Origin: Anisus vortex
Taxonomy: Eukaryota > Mollusca > Gastropoda > Planorbidae
Assembly (NCBI GenBank): GCA_949126835.1
Contig: OX421495.1
Coordinates: forward strand, 32,297,320 to 32,361,319
Direction: 5' to 3'
DNA: 64,000 nt
The position numbers and the translations under genes were made by a program. Shown piece by piece: positions 12,801 through 24,800 of the stretch; positions within the stretch are counted from its first letter, which is position 1; every line of letters begins with the position of its first letter. Under the pieces are notes generated by a model. That model was not told the origin of the DNA. It did not search any database and saw only the letters and a list, made by a program, of their open reading frames with translations.

Positions 12801-15800
12801 GGTTAATTTAAGCATTATGTTTCATACTGTTGTTATTAAAAAGTATGGTATTTATAAAATGTTTGTTTGTTTTATTATGGAATTATGGTCATAGAATGAC
12901 ATCCTAGCGTCTCCTTTTCTCTGTCTTGTACAATCATACTATTCATAGCCTTTCTTGCTTACTTTAGAATCAAAGTCATTCTTGCAAACTTTTGTTATCC
13001 AGCCAAAAAGTTAAAATGTACAAGTTGCTTTATAAACAAGAAATATTTGCATTTTTTCTCTTCCATCAAGTTTTGCTTTAGCCTTTTACTATAACAGGCA
13101 GGGTTAAAATCTATATAATCTTGGCTGTTTCTTTCTGGACATCTGGTTTAAATGCTTTTACTGTATTAATAATACAGCTTATAAACATGGGCCACTTCAT
13201 TTAAATATGCCAAACGTTGGTTACAATAGGGCCCAGCAAATTAAAGTCTAAAGTAGTTTGAATAAAAGAGGAAAACCAAGTTTAACTCGGAGCTTTTTAT
13301 TTGTTTTCATGTCTGGTAAACCTATCCTATTTATAGCCTAACAGTATAACTATAATGAGTATAATGTCATGTAAGCCTAAGCCTACCTATGACTTATATA
13401 TAAATGAGCTGTCTTTTTTTTTTTGCATTCCCTTTTATTAAACAAATGCTATTCTTTTTATTTTATAAATATAATAAATATCTATAATCTTCATTAACTT
13501 TAAACTAAAAAATTATGAACATATTTTTAAATTTAGGCCTACTGCAAGTGTTTTATTGGCCAAGGCTTAGACCTAAAATCTATTAAAAATAATTTTATTT
13601 GACTAGACTTATAGTTTATAGTGTCAATTTCGAATAGGCCTTACTCTTTTTAGTAACTTTTTTTTCTATGACTATACTATATGTAAAACGAAAGCTAGAG
13701 ATAGTATAGACTAGTTCACTAGTCACTAGGGCCTGCTGATTATTGATAAAACAGATGAGAAAGTTGTCGGGTGCACTGTCTACCTAGTGATAACCATATT
13801 AAATCATATTATAGTGATAATAAGCTTAAATCTCTTTAATAACTTTTTTTTGTCCTGATTTAATGTAGGCCTAAACCTAGAATTACTAATAAAACATATT
13901 AAGAAAGTAAAAAGCTATGATCGTGGACCAATAAGATAATTAAGATAAGTGTCACGTGATTAGTTACACAGACCTGCCTACCCCCCACTGGACCCATGAG
14001 GGAGACAGAGGCTAGTTATGTGGGAGATTTTCCAACTGATGAGGGAGATTTAGAGCAGCATAACAAAAATACATAATAATATAATTATAATTATACACAA
14101 ACTATTTTATCATAGTTATAAAGAAACACGGGTTTGCAGCATAATATATGATAATATTTAATCTACATGAAATAACATCATTCCAAATGCAATGGTCAGT
14201 GCAGGTCTTCCTGACAATTGAAAAAATACGCTCACAAGGCGCGCTAGAGTGGGGAATTGTGAGTATCACCTTCATGACTAGAGAGTTGGGGATGCTCGGA
14301 GGACAACTTTGTCCAGCTGTGATCAACCCGTTCATTTACTGGCAGATCCAAGTCAGTACTCTGCAGCTTGCCGAACTGCTCAAGGATAACATCCCTGTGA
14401 GCATCCCCCATCAGCATTGGAAACCTATCTAAGAAGTAATTTAGATGGGAAGACGTTATGTTCTTTCTTTCATGAAGGTTGACTACAACTGAATTGACAA
14501 GGACTTGGTCATCCATGGGCAGATTTTGCACCAAGTATTCACAGACTTTACAAAAATAAAGTCTTACAGACTTGTCAAACTCAGAAATTGTCTCCTCTCT
14601 AAGTTTATAGAAGGAGGGGTACATGACAGAAAAAGTCGTTTTAATTTTTTATTAGGCCCTAACCCCAAACCGTGGGTGCCACTCACTTGAAGCAGTGAAC
14701 CCTGAAATCCTTTTCTTAAAATTTCTTGAACCCTGAAACCTACTTTCCAAAATTTTACAAACCCTGAAATTTATCGCAACTCCTAAAATTTATATTTTTT
14801 TTACCATAATGTATATACCGGTATATATATATAATATAATATAATATAGGCAACACCAATAAGCAATGTTGTTTTAACAATTTGTTTCTGCATATTATGA
14901 TAGGAAAATTATGTCTTTAAAATGTTTTATATGATTGTGTTATTGCTAGGCCTAAGCTTACTTTAGTTAATGATAAATGGCTTGATAAATATTAAAAAAA
15001 AATGGACAAATCTAAAATCATAGTTAAACATACAAAGATGTGTTATTTTAACAATTTAATAACATCATTCCTATTGATCTTATCATAACCCTTTTGTTTT
15101 TTTCAAGTTAAGCCTACTTTAAAGATATAATTATGTGTTTCTTTATTCCCCATTTACTTGGTTCTGTAATTAAAATATTGTATCCTAATCCTAGTGACTT
15201 TAACTCTAAGGCATATGAAACTTTAGTTAATTTAGGATAACATGTTAACTAGTAAACTATTGAATCTAGTCTGTAACTTCAAATGCCTAATAACTGAAAA
15301 GAGGGAAAAAATAAAAACTGAAGGATTAATACACATTTTTTTTACGGTAGGCTATATAGTTCAGTGAAATGACGTATTTTTATTTGGTTATGAAAATGAG
15401 CAAATTCGCGAATGCGCAGCACTAACAATTTAAAACTTCGTTTTGAAATTAATTTAAATCAACATTATTTTATGATTTTCTTGTTATGTCCGATCACCTT
15501 TCAGCCAGGAAATACAATGGCTCAATAGCTGACTCCTAAATAATAGGCCTACTTTTTTTCTTGTATGATAAATGGTATGATAGTATGCGTGAATGTCTAT
15601 TGTGTTTGAGTACAAATGGTTCTTTAATATTGTTTTAGGTATGCTGAAAGACGGAATTTATGTAATCAAGTCAATTTTCCATTCATTTGGATCAATAAAG
15701 CAATCTTATCTTATCTTATTGTTAGAAAAAAATATGCACCAGCATAAGAGACTGCTAGGACTAGGCCTAGTTCTAAACACTACACCGACAGTTTTACTCA

Positions 15801-18800
15801 ATTGTCTCAATTCATTAGGCCTAATAAATATGACTGCAATGTATATTTTCTATATTAAACAGTAGGCCTAACTGTGACATTGCTCCGAAGGATTAATTTA
15901 TTCATATTTCGTCGCCTTCATTTTAGCGCGGGCTGATAAAAAACGCATTTTTAATGGAGGAAAAAAAAGCAGTTTTAATCTTTCCATTGAAATGACAATA
16001 ACCTTTCATATTACAAGCTTATAGTTAGGCCTAGCCTAATATAGGCCTACTAATAGTATAGCCTACACGGAGGTGTGAAACAGTCGCCGAGTCGGGTCGA
16101 ATTACCAATTACCGATATGACGATAAAAATCTAGGCGGCTGGAAAATTTAAGTAGCCTACCTTATTTTCCGATTCATTAAAATAGACATTTCACTAAACT
16201 AAGCTTATAGGCTAATACTGTAGGCCTATCTAGGTATGGTTTACAGTACGCCTACCAGGTCTATTAAGTCTATTTATAGCGGATCCGATTCTCACCGAAC
16301 CGGGTTTCGTACCGCAATTTCGGACCCGTAGATTTTTTTTTTGTTGGTTAACCCACGAATCCGGAACCAAAGTAAATTGAATCTCGCGAATCCGGAGCCG
16401 AAAAATATTTAGCCTCGCGAATCCGGATTTTCTGGATAATCCGGAAAAGTGGCACCCCTGGCCCCAAACTCCACTTTTCAAAGGCACATATTAATTTTCA
16501 TTAAAAAAAATTATAATGGAATTTAATAATAGCCATTATATATTTTTTTTATCTTATAAAAAAAACGTACTATTTATTATTATTATTATTTATTATTATA
16601 TTTACATAGAGGTTTCAGTTATTTAGGGCTTTTGAAAAAAATTAATTCTCCCGATATAGCCTAACTTAAAGTTAATCATACATAATGGAAAAATAACAGT
16701 GTTTGAGTATGACGTAGTCAATGGCTGAAGCTTCGGATCAGCTTTCCCACTCAAAATCTAAACTTTAAACTAACAGTCTTTCATATGTAGATGCAAAATT
16801 ATATTCTGAGTCACATAGCATTAGCATGCCTAAAAAGGTTCCTAACTGATTTATAACTTAAGCCAGATGACCTAGCTTATTCCATTTCAATGCAATAGTA
16901 ATAGCATTAGCCTAGGCCTAGGCATTGCATTGCTAGCAACAAGTTTGACAACCATCGTTGTAAAAATAAATTAAAAAAAAAAAGAACAGAAGAGCAAAAA
17001 ACGGAAGATTATTTATTAGTAAAAGGAAGTAACTATATTTATTATAAGACATTGGATTGGAAATCACTATTTTATCGTAGTTTTTATCTGCCGATTTGTT
17101 TGGCCGGCACAGACCAGAAAGTGAAAGTGCCGCCATTTTTTGGCCGATTCGATGGTAAAATAAAGGGAAATGTGTATACTGCGCATGTCCATGCAAATAA
17201 ATCTTAGTTCCGACTTCCGATTTTCGACAGAAAAAGATTCGCATTTTTTGCAAGTGTCGGAAAAATATCGATCGGAAAAAAAATTTACAATTTTCGGAAA
17301 AAAAATCCATAGGCGGGGGAACAAAAAAGCGGAAGAATTTTAAAGTCGTGCGTAAAAGCGGAAAACATGGTTCAAATGCGTAAAACTCCCGCACAATGCG
17401 GGAGAGTAGGCAGGTCTGGTTACACCTCTTATAAACAAAAGATGGCGGATCAATATGGCTACCAGGCCCTGTATTAAAAATACATATTTAATTAATTTAA
17501 AAAATGAGCGCAACGATAGATTTTAATAAAATTTAGCACAAAGGTAGAAAAATACTTAATTTAAAAGAAAAACAAAGTTTTATTGAACTATTTTTATAAT
17601 GTTAGGCGTAGCCTTTCTTTAAAAATACACAATACAAAGGCCATATTAGGAAAATACCCTCGAGATTATAAAATTTTAAAAAAAATTAGCGCTACGATAT
17701 ATTTTGATTAAATTTGGCACAAATGTAGAAACATACTCAATCTAAAAGAAAAACAAAGTTTCATTGAACTATTTTCTTACCTTTGTGCGTAGCAATACTT
17801 TAAAAAAACACTATATTTTCCAATGAAAAAAAAATAAAAATTCCCCAGTTCGCAAATGTAAAAAAATAATCAAAATGTAGGTCAATATAAGAACTATGAA
17901 CTTTCTAAAGTTGTTAACCTTGGCCAATTAGTGCTTTTATGCAAATTCTATTCAATTAGTACCAGTGTCGCTGAGTACGTAAAAAGTCGGAAGCAACTTT
18001 TACGACGCGTCGGCACTCGGCAAAAGTCGGAATTGTCACATCCCTAAACAAAGCTAGTTAGAATGTATGTTACTTTGACAAATAGATGAAAGCCACAAAC
18101 CCTAACACTATTTGATTAATTTAAACAAATATAATGTGTGTCATTAACTAACACATTTACCAAATGAAAGACCTTATATTTTAATTACTTTTTTTTTAAA
18201 CCCACAAATGTTTGTAACATTTAGATGTTTATTTTTATGTTCCTAACATTATTAGCAGGGAAAAAAATCAAAGATAGTAAAATTAAATTTAAAAAAATTG
18301 AACAAAAATGTTCATTATACAATTATTTGTGAGTAAAACACTCAATATCAACAAATAAAAAAAAAAAAAAAGCTAGTTCAATAAGAAAAATAAAACCAAC
18401 TTTCAAAATCTTTGTGTATTTTCTTTAACTCCTTCTCAATGTCCTCAAAATGAACCAGCCCAGCTTGTTGGATATCGCTGGGGTCAGGGAGGGGCAGTTT
18501 TGCTCGGTCAGTCCCCATGTTGTCTGTGTCATACAGGTTAACATAACGACTCACAACAAACTGGAGAAGGCTGATGCGATTGTCCTGGGGATGAGTAGAC
18601 AAGCAGTAGAGCAGATGATGATATAATAATAAAGTACAGAAAGGCCCGTTAGCTTGACTTAATGATTCATTACTTAATTAATGACTCAATTTATTCTATT
18701 TTTTCTGTATAAAGTAAACTAGCCCTTGACTGGTCCATGGAAAAAGTAAAGCAGGGTTTACAAGTTTCCATGGCCATGCCATACAAGAAATTTTGCCGCC

Positions 18801-21800
18801 AGCTCAACAAGCAGCATCCTCTGTTTGCCAACTAATGGCACAGACACCCTTCAGACCTTAAAAAAAACAACACCTGACATTAACCTGGATTTGAACCCAG
18901 GACTTTTGACACAGCAATCTGAGCATGCAGCTCCCTTATGCTTCCTCTTTATATTTTTACAAATATAAAAAATATTTATAGTTGAAACTTCCAGGCATTG
19001 AGTAGTTAACTTGGACTAGAATCACCCAGCTGTAGCTAAATAAAACGTAACAGATAATTTTTTTTTAAATGAGTTACATGATCTCTGATGGTGTGACATT
19101 ATGAGGTAATAGGGTGTGAACTATAGAATATGTATAGAATATGTATACATGTGAAGGCCAGCACAATGCCCAGCTGCCCTTCTCCAACTTATGCCACTAA
19201 ATTATCCAAACTGGGTAAACTTTTATGCAAACAGGGCAATCTTTTGGACAATACGTGAAAAAGAAAACAAACAAATGTCCACATTTTTATGAACCATTAT
19301 TTGAAATGGGATTCCTCAGTGTTTCAATACATTGCTCTTAAGGTAGACTAATGGGATTCCTCAGTGTTGCAATACATTGCTCTTAAGGTAGACTATTGTT
19401 TTCCCATATAAAACAGTAACTGTCAAAGTCACACATTCAGTTATACAGATAGTATGAAAAAAATTACTCACTTTCCCTTTCACATCTTTAAGTTTGGGTA
19501 AAATTTCTAGATCAAAACCATCTGCCTGTCCTCTAGTCCTGCTACCTAGAAAATGTTTATAGCAATTGAACAAATTATTTTAAAAAAATAAAAATACCTA
19601 TATTGGTGGTGACAAAGGTATGATATTGGGATGTCTACTTTCAAATAGGATGAAACTAAGATGCAAATACAAAACTACAGACCAGTTTGGTTTGTAAGAA
19701 CAAGTAAAGGATAGTTCACAAGTCTTGTAAGAACAAGTAAAGGATAGTTCACAAGTTTGTAAAAACAAGTAAAGGATAGTTCACAAGTCTTTTAAGAACA
19801 AGCAAAGGATAGTTCACAAGTCTTGTAAGAACAAGTAAAGGATAGTTCACAAGTCTTGTAAGAACAAGTAAAGGATAGTTCACAAGTCTTAAAAGCCAAA
19901 ACAGACATAGGATTTTGCATTGCCAGTAAAATGGCAAGTAACCCTCCCCTATGGATGTCATAAAAAAATTCATGCACTAAGACTTAAACTAAAAAGCCAT
20001 TGGATTAGCCAAGCAATGCTCCCTCCCTGTGTACTAAATAAATAAAAAGGATATAATAAAGCAACAACAATAAAATGATTGAGCAAAATAAAGATAACAA
20101 AGGTTCAACTATGTTTCCCCATATGAAGTGATTGAGCAAAACAAAGATAACAGAAGTTCAAACTATGTTTTCCCATATGAAGTGATTGAGCAATATAAAG
20201 ATAACAGAAGTTCAAACTATGTTCCCCCATATGAAGTGATTGAGCAATATAAAGATAACAAAGGTTCAACTAAGTTTCCCCACATGAAGTCATAGAGCAA
20301 TATAAAGATAACAGAAGTTCAAACTATGTTTCCCCACATAAAGTCATAGAGCAATATAAAGATAACAGAAGTTCAAACTATGTTTTCCCATATGAAGTGA
20401 TTGAACAATATAAAGATAACAGAAGTTCAAACTATGTTCCCCCATATGAAGTGATTGAGCAATATAAAGATAACAGAAGTTCAAACTATATTTCCTCGTA
20501 TGAAGTGATTGAGCAACATAAAGATAACAAAGGTTCAACTAAGTTTCCCCACATGAAGTCATAGAGCAATATAAAGATAACAGAAGTTCAAACTATGTTT
20601 CCCCACATAAAGTCATAGAGCAATATAAAGATAACAGAAGTTCAAACTATGTTTCCCCACATGAAGTCATAGAGCAATATAAAGATAACAGAAGTTCAAA
20701 CTATGTTTTCCCATATGAAGTGATTGAGCAATATAAAGATAACTGAAGCTCAAACTATATTTCCTCATATAAAGTGATTGAGCAATATAAAGATAACAAA
20801 GGTTCAACTAAGTTTCCCCACATGAAGTCATAGAGCAATATAAAGATAACAGAAGTTCAAACTATGTTTCCCCACATAAAGTCATAGAGCAATATAAAGA
20901 TAACAGAAGTTCAAACTATGTTTCCCCACATGAAGTCATAGAGCAATATAAAGATAACAGAAGTTCAAACTATGTTTCCCCACATGAAGTCATAGAGCAA
21001 TATAAAGATAACAGAAGTTCAAACTATGTTTCCCCACATAAAGTCATAGAGCAATATAAAGATAACAGAAGTTCAAACTATGTTTCCCCACATAAAGTCA
21101 TAAAGCAATATAAAGATAACAGAAGTTCAAACTATGTTTCCCCACATGAAGTCATAGAGCAATATAAAGATAACAGAAGTTCAAACTATGTTTCCCCACA
21201 TGAAGTCATAGAGCAATATAAAGATAACAGAAGTTCAAACTATGTTTCCCCACATGAAGTCATAGAGCAATATAAAGATAACAGAAGTTCAAACTATGTT
21301 CCCTGATCTGTTAACCTTTATGTCATACTAACCTCCATTCATATAGTTTCCACATGCTAAAATTAAACCAAATATTCTTTTCACTCCTACAAATGTAGAT
21401 AAGGACTGAGGAACAAAGAAAAAAAACCAACTAAATTACAGTAAGGGAAGAAGTATTATTCTAACTCAATTTTTGTATTACAGCAACTCTCTCTTAAATA
21501 AAAAAAAAATTTCATCTGTTAGAAATATTTTATATGCAGTGCCAAGTCTGAATAGTAATGGGGAATCAATGTCAATATTGCTTTCAGGATAACATTTAGT
21601 TGAAGGATTTTTTTATCACTGTCTGAGTCATTTAGATGATAAGTTAACAATAGTTCTATCATAAATCATTACAATTGATTTAATGTTCAATTTAGCCGTA
21701 AAAACTTAAGAGAAACAATTTATGGGATCCATAATTCTTCTTCTTCTTCATAATACTGTGGAGACCCCGTTAGAACCGAGGAAAGAGTCCACAATTTAAA

Positions 21801-24800
21801 TACACATAAAATAAAAAGCATCACAAACAACAATTATAAACAAATGACAGAGTGTCACTTTAGGTTTTTAGACCAGCACTTAAGTGACGATTTGAAAGCC
21901 GGAACTGTAGGGGCAGTGATGGTGGCCTGGTCCAAGGTGTTCCACAGCCTAATGGCTGACGGAAAAAAAGAATATTTGTATACGTCGGTGCGTGCATGTG
22001 GGACAAGCAGCTTGAGCTGATGGCCTCGGGTAGAGCGGGACACCTGTTGGATTCTGCTTGACTGAGTGGACATTTCCACATGGAGGTTCATGATCTTGTA
22101 AATTGTGATGACCTTGTTCATTGCTCTGCGGTGTTGTAGGGGCTCCAGTTGGAGTTGGGCCACCAAAGCTGAGGCGCTAGTTTTAAGGCCGTAGTCCTGT
22201 AAGATACGACATGCCGCTCGACGTTGGGTCATCTCCAGCTTAGATATCCGGTGTTGTTGATGAGGATCCCATACAGTCGATGCATACTCCAGGATGGGAC
22301 GAGCTAAACTTTTATAACAATGGGTCTGGATCCTGGTGGAGCATCCCTTGAGGTTCCTATGGACGAAAGCGCAAGCTCTATTGGCTTTGGCAGCAATAGA
22401 TTGGACATGTGTGCCCCAATGGAGTTTTTCTGTGATGTTCACTCCAAGGTACTTGGCATCTGAAACCCTCTCAAGAGTGTGACCATGCAAGGTATAGCTG
22501 GTGGGGATCCTAGTCCTCTTCCTTGAAATAGAGAGGAGGTTGCACTTATCAACGTTGAACGCCATTTGCCATTTCCATTCCCAGGTCTCCAACTTATTGA
22601 GGTCGCCCTGTAGATATAAAGCATCATTGGGGCTCTCGATGTGAGAATACAGGATGGTATCATCTGCAAAAAGTCGAACCCTGGCGTGGATCCCGTCTCC
22701 CAGGTCATTGATGTAGTTCAAGAACAGAGTGGGCCCCAGCACCGAACCCTGTGGAACTCCAGACATGAACGGACCAAAGCAGGAGCTCTCACCCTCCACG
22801 ATGACCCGTTGAGTGCGGCTGAAAAGGAAATTTCCAATCCATCTTTTAGACTGACCTCCTATTCCGTAGTAATCCAGCTTGAGGAGAAGACGTTGGTGAG
22901 AGAGCTTATCAAAGGCCTTGGAGAAATCCAATAGGATGGTGTCAATTTGGCCAGCCAAGTCAACCACCGCTGCCAGATCGTCAACTGTGAGGATGAGCTG
23001 GGACTCGCAAGACCTATTTTTTCTGAATCCGTGTTGGGCATCAGTAATAATCTTGTTCCTATCCAGGTGGCTCGAGATCCCTGATCTGACGATATGTTCA
23101 AGAAGCTTGCAACACACACAAGTCAGTGAGATTGGCCTGTAGTTGGCTGGCTGGCTTCTATCCCCTTTCTTGAAGACTGGCTGTACATTGGCGTGTTTCC
23201 AGATGGTGGGAATTTCACCAGTGGCCAGTGATTTATTGAAGAGAAGGGTCAGTGAGGGGGCCAATTCTGAGGCCAATTCCTTTATATTTATTAGACGGCA
23301 TGGGATATTGTCAGGGCCTGCTGCTTTTTTGGGTTGAGATTAGACAGTAACTTCTGTACACCATTATTGGTGATTATTATGTCAGGCATGTCTGGATGGG
23401 GGCTGACGTCCATCCTGGGCAAGTCGCTCAGGTCTTCTCAGGTGAAAGCGGGGCAGAAAAGATTATTTAGAATGTCAGCTTTTGCCCTACTGTCGTTGAA
23501 TGTCAGTCCATTACTTTTAAGGGGTGCAATGCCCTTTGGATCGCTTCGCTTGTTTTTTATTAGCCGCCATAGGTTGTTGTTTGAATCTTCTTCAACTATC
23601 TTGTTGATATAGTTCTGGTAGCTCTGTCGGTTAGATCGTCTGGCTTCTTTCTTGATGTTTTTGAAGCGCTCCCAGTCTAAAGCTTTGTTGGTAGTTTTTG
23701 CTATCCGCCAAGCCCGATACTTGCGTCTCAAGATCCTCAGAAGCTTATTGTTTATCCATGGCACATGGTTCTTGGTGGATGTTTTTTTACTTGGGACATG
23801 TTTGTTCATCATAGAGGTTAAGTGGTCCTTGATACGCCGCCAAAGTTCCACCACAGGTAGTTCTGGATGGCATGTTATTTCCTCACTGAATGCCTCTGTG
23901 GATTTCTTGATGGCAACGAAGTCCGCTTTTTTCCAAATGCTGACGTTCCTGGACACAGGCTTAACTCTTGTTGCCTTGACCTTACTATCAATAAGGACAA
24001 TATCGTGGTCGCCCAGTGCTGGAATGGTGGAACATCTGGTTAGTAGGCCTGGTCTGTTGATGAGGAATAGGTCGAGGATGTTGTCGCCTCTGGTGGGACT
24101 ATCGTTAACTTGATGTAAGCCTAGATCGTTGATTTTATCTATGAAGGCCTGGCTTACTACGCGTGGATACTGGTGACCGACTACCTTCAGGTCGTTCCAA
24201 ACAATGTCTGGGAGTTTTAAGTCACCTCCGATCCATATTATACCATCTGTCTTTATTACATCAAGCGTCTTGAGGATCTCTACCATATGTTCCAAGCTGG
24301 TTTCAGGTGCAGTAAAAAGATCCAATAATAAGCGGTTCGTCTTTTTTGCCGTCTTGATAGAGACAAGGACAACTTCTGCGTCAGATCCAGTATGGAGCTC
24401 ATGTGAGATGAGTGATCCTATCGTTGCCATCAGTACCCCACCATGACCATCATTTCTGTCCTTTCTGTAGACGTTATAAGTAGAAGGGAAAAGCTCAGAG
24501 CTATGGATATCTGGATTCAGCCAGGTCACTGTCCCCATAATAATGTCTGGTTCGGTTGTCGATATGAGGCTCAAAAATTCCTCTTTCTTAGGTCGCAGAC
24601 TCTGGAAGTTGAAGACGAGGGTACGGAGAGTTGATGTACATTTTAATGGTTGAGGTAAGAGTAATTATGACCAATCATCACAATTTGTGTATTATCTCAT
24701 GATTGCACCATTGACAACTTATTTTCACAGACGGCTGATTAAGGGTAAACTGTTTATGACTGAAACAACTGCATGGACAGCAAATTAAAATAGAAATAAC

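Larger units (their letters stand above)
13969..17418 (-). mobile_element. hAT-family transposon nested in the outer element
   Basis: TIR CAGACCTGCCTAC (13969-13981) matches GTAGGCAGGTCTG (17406-17418) perfectly over 13 bp. The flanks GTTACA (13963-13968; 17419-17424) form a 6-bp target duplication, or 7 bp if the ambiguous C is counted. CAG..TGCC is hAT-style. It contains a transposase relic on the minus strand (14108-14624) and a further hAT element (14670-16461). Confidence 0.85.
12011..18046. mobile_element. Outer DNA transposon of a nest, 16-bp perfect TIR
   Basis: The left end TAGGGATGTGACAATT (12011-12026) is matched by its exact reverse complement at 18031-18046. Both ends are flanked by the direct repeat AACAAAG (12004-12010 and 18047-18053), a 7-bp target duplication. 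The arms hold diverged direct repeats (about 12220/12400 and 17480/17660). No transposase of its own is recognisable, so it is probably non-autonomous and hAT-like. It carries another element at 13969-17418. Confidence 0.85.
10085..18400. other. Formin intron 18 (8.3 kb)
   Basis: From right to left it holds a 6-kb DNA-transposon nest (12011-18046) and an expanded SINE (10230-11790). The remaining short pieces have nothing recognisable. Confidence 0.8.
18585..19471. other. Formin intron 17
   Basis: It contains two SINE pieces (18735-18960; 19140-19215) and a 38-bp duplication of ATGGGATTCCTCAGTGTT (about 19306 and 19350). Otherwise unremarkable. Confidence 0.5.

Noticed and set aside
16933..17394. 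153-codon minus ORF
   Set aside because: Compositionally biased (Phe-rich from A/T runs) and inside the right arm of a hAT element; no domain seen.
22641..24634. Several plus-strand ORFs of 60-150 codons
   Set aside because: Antisense shadows of the LINE endonuclease and reverse transcriptase frames.
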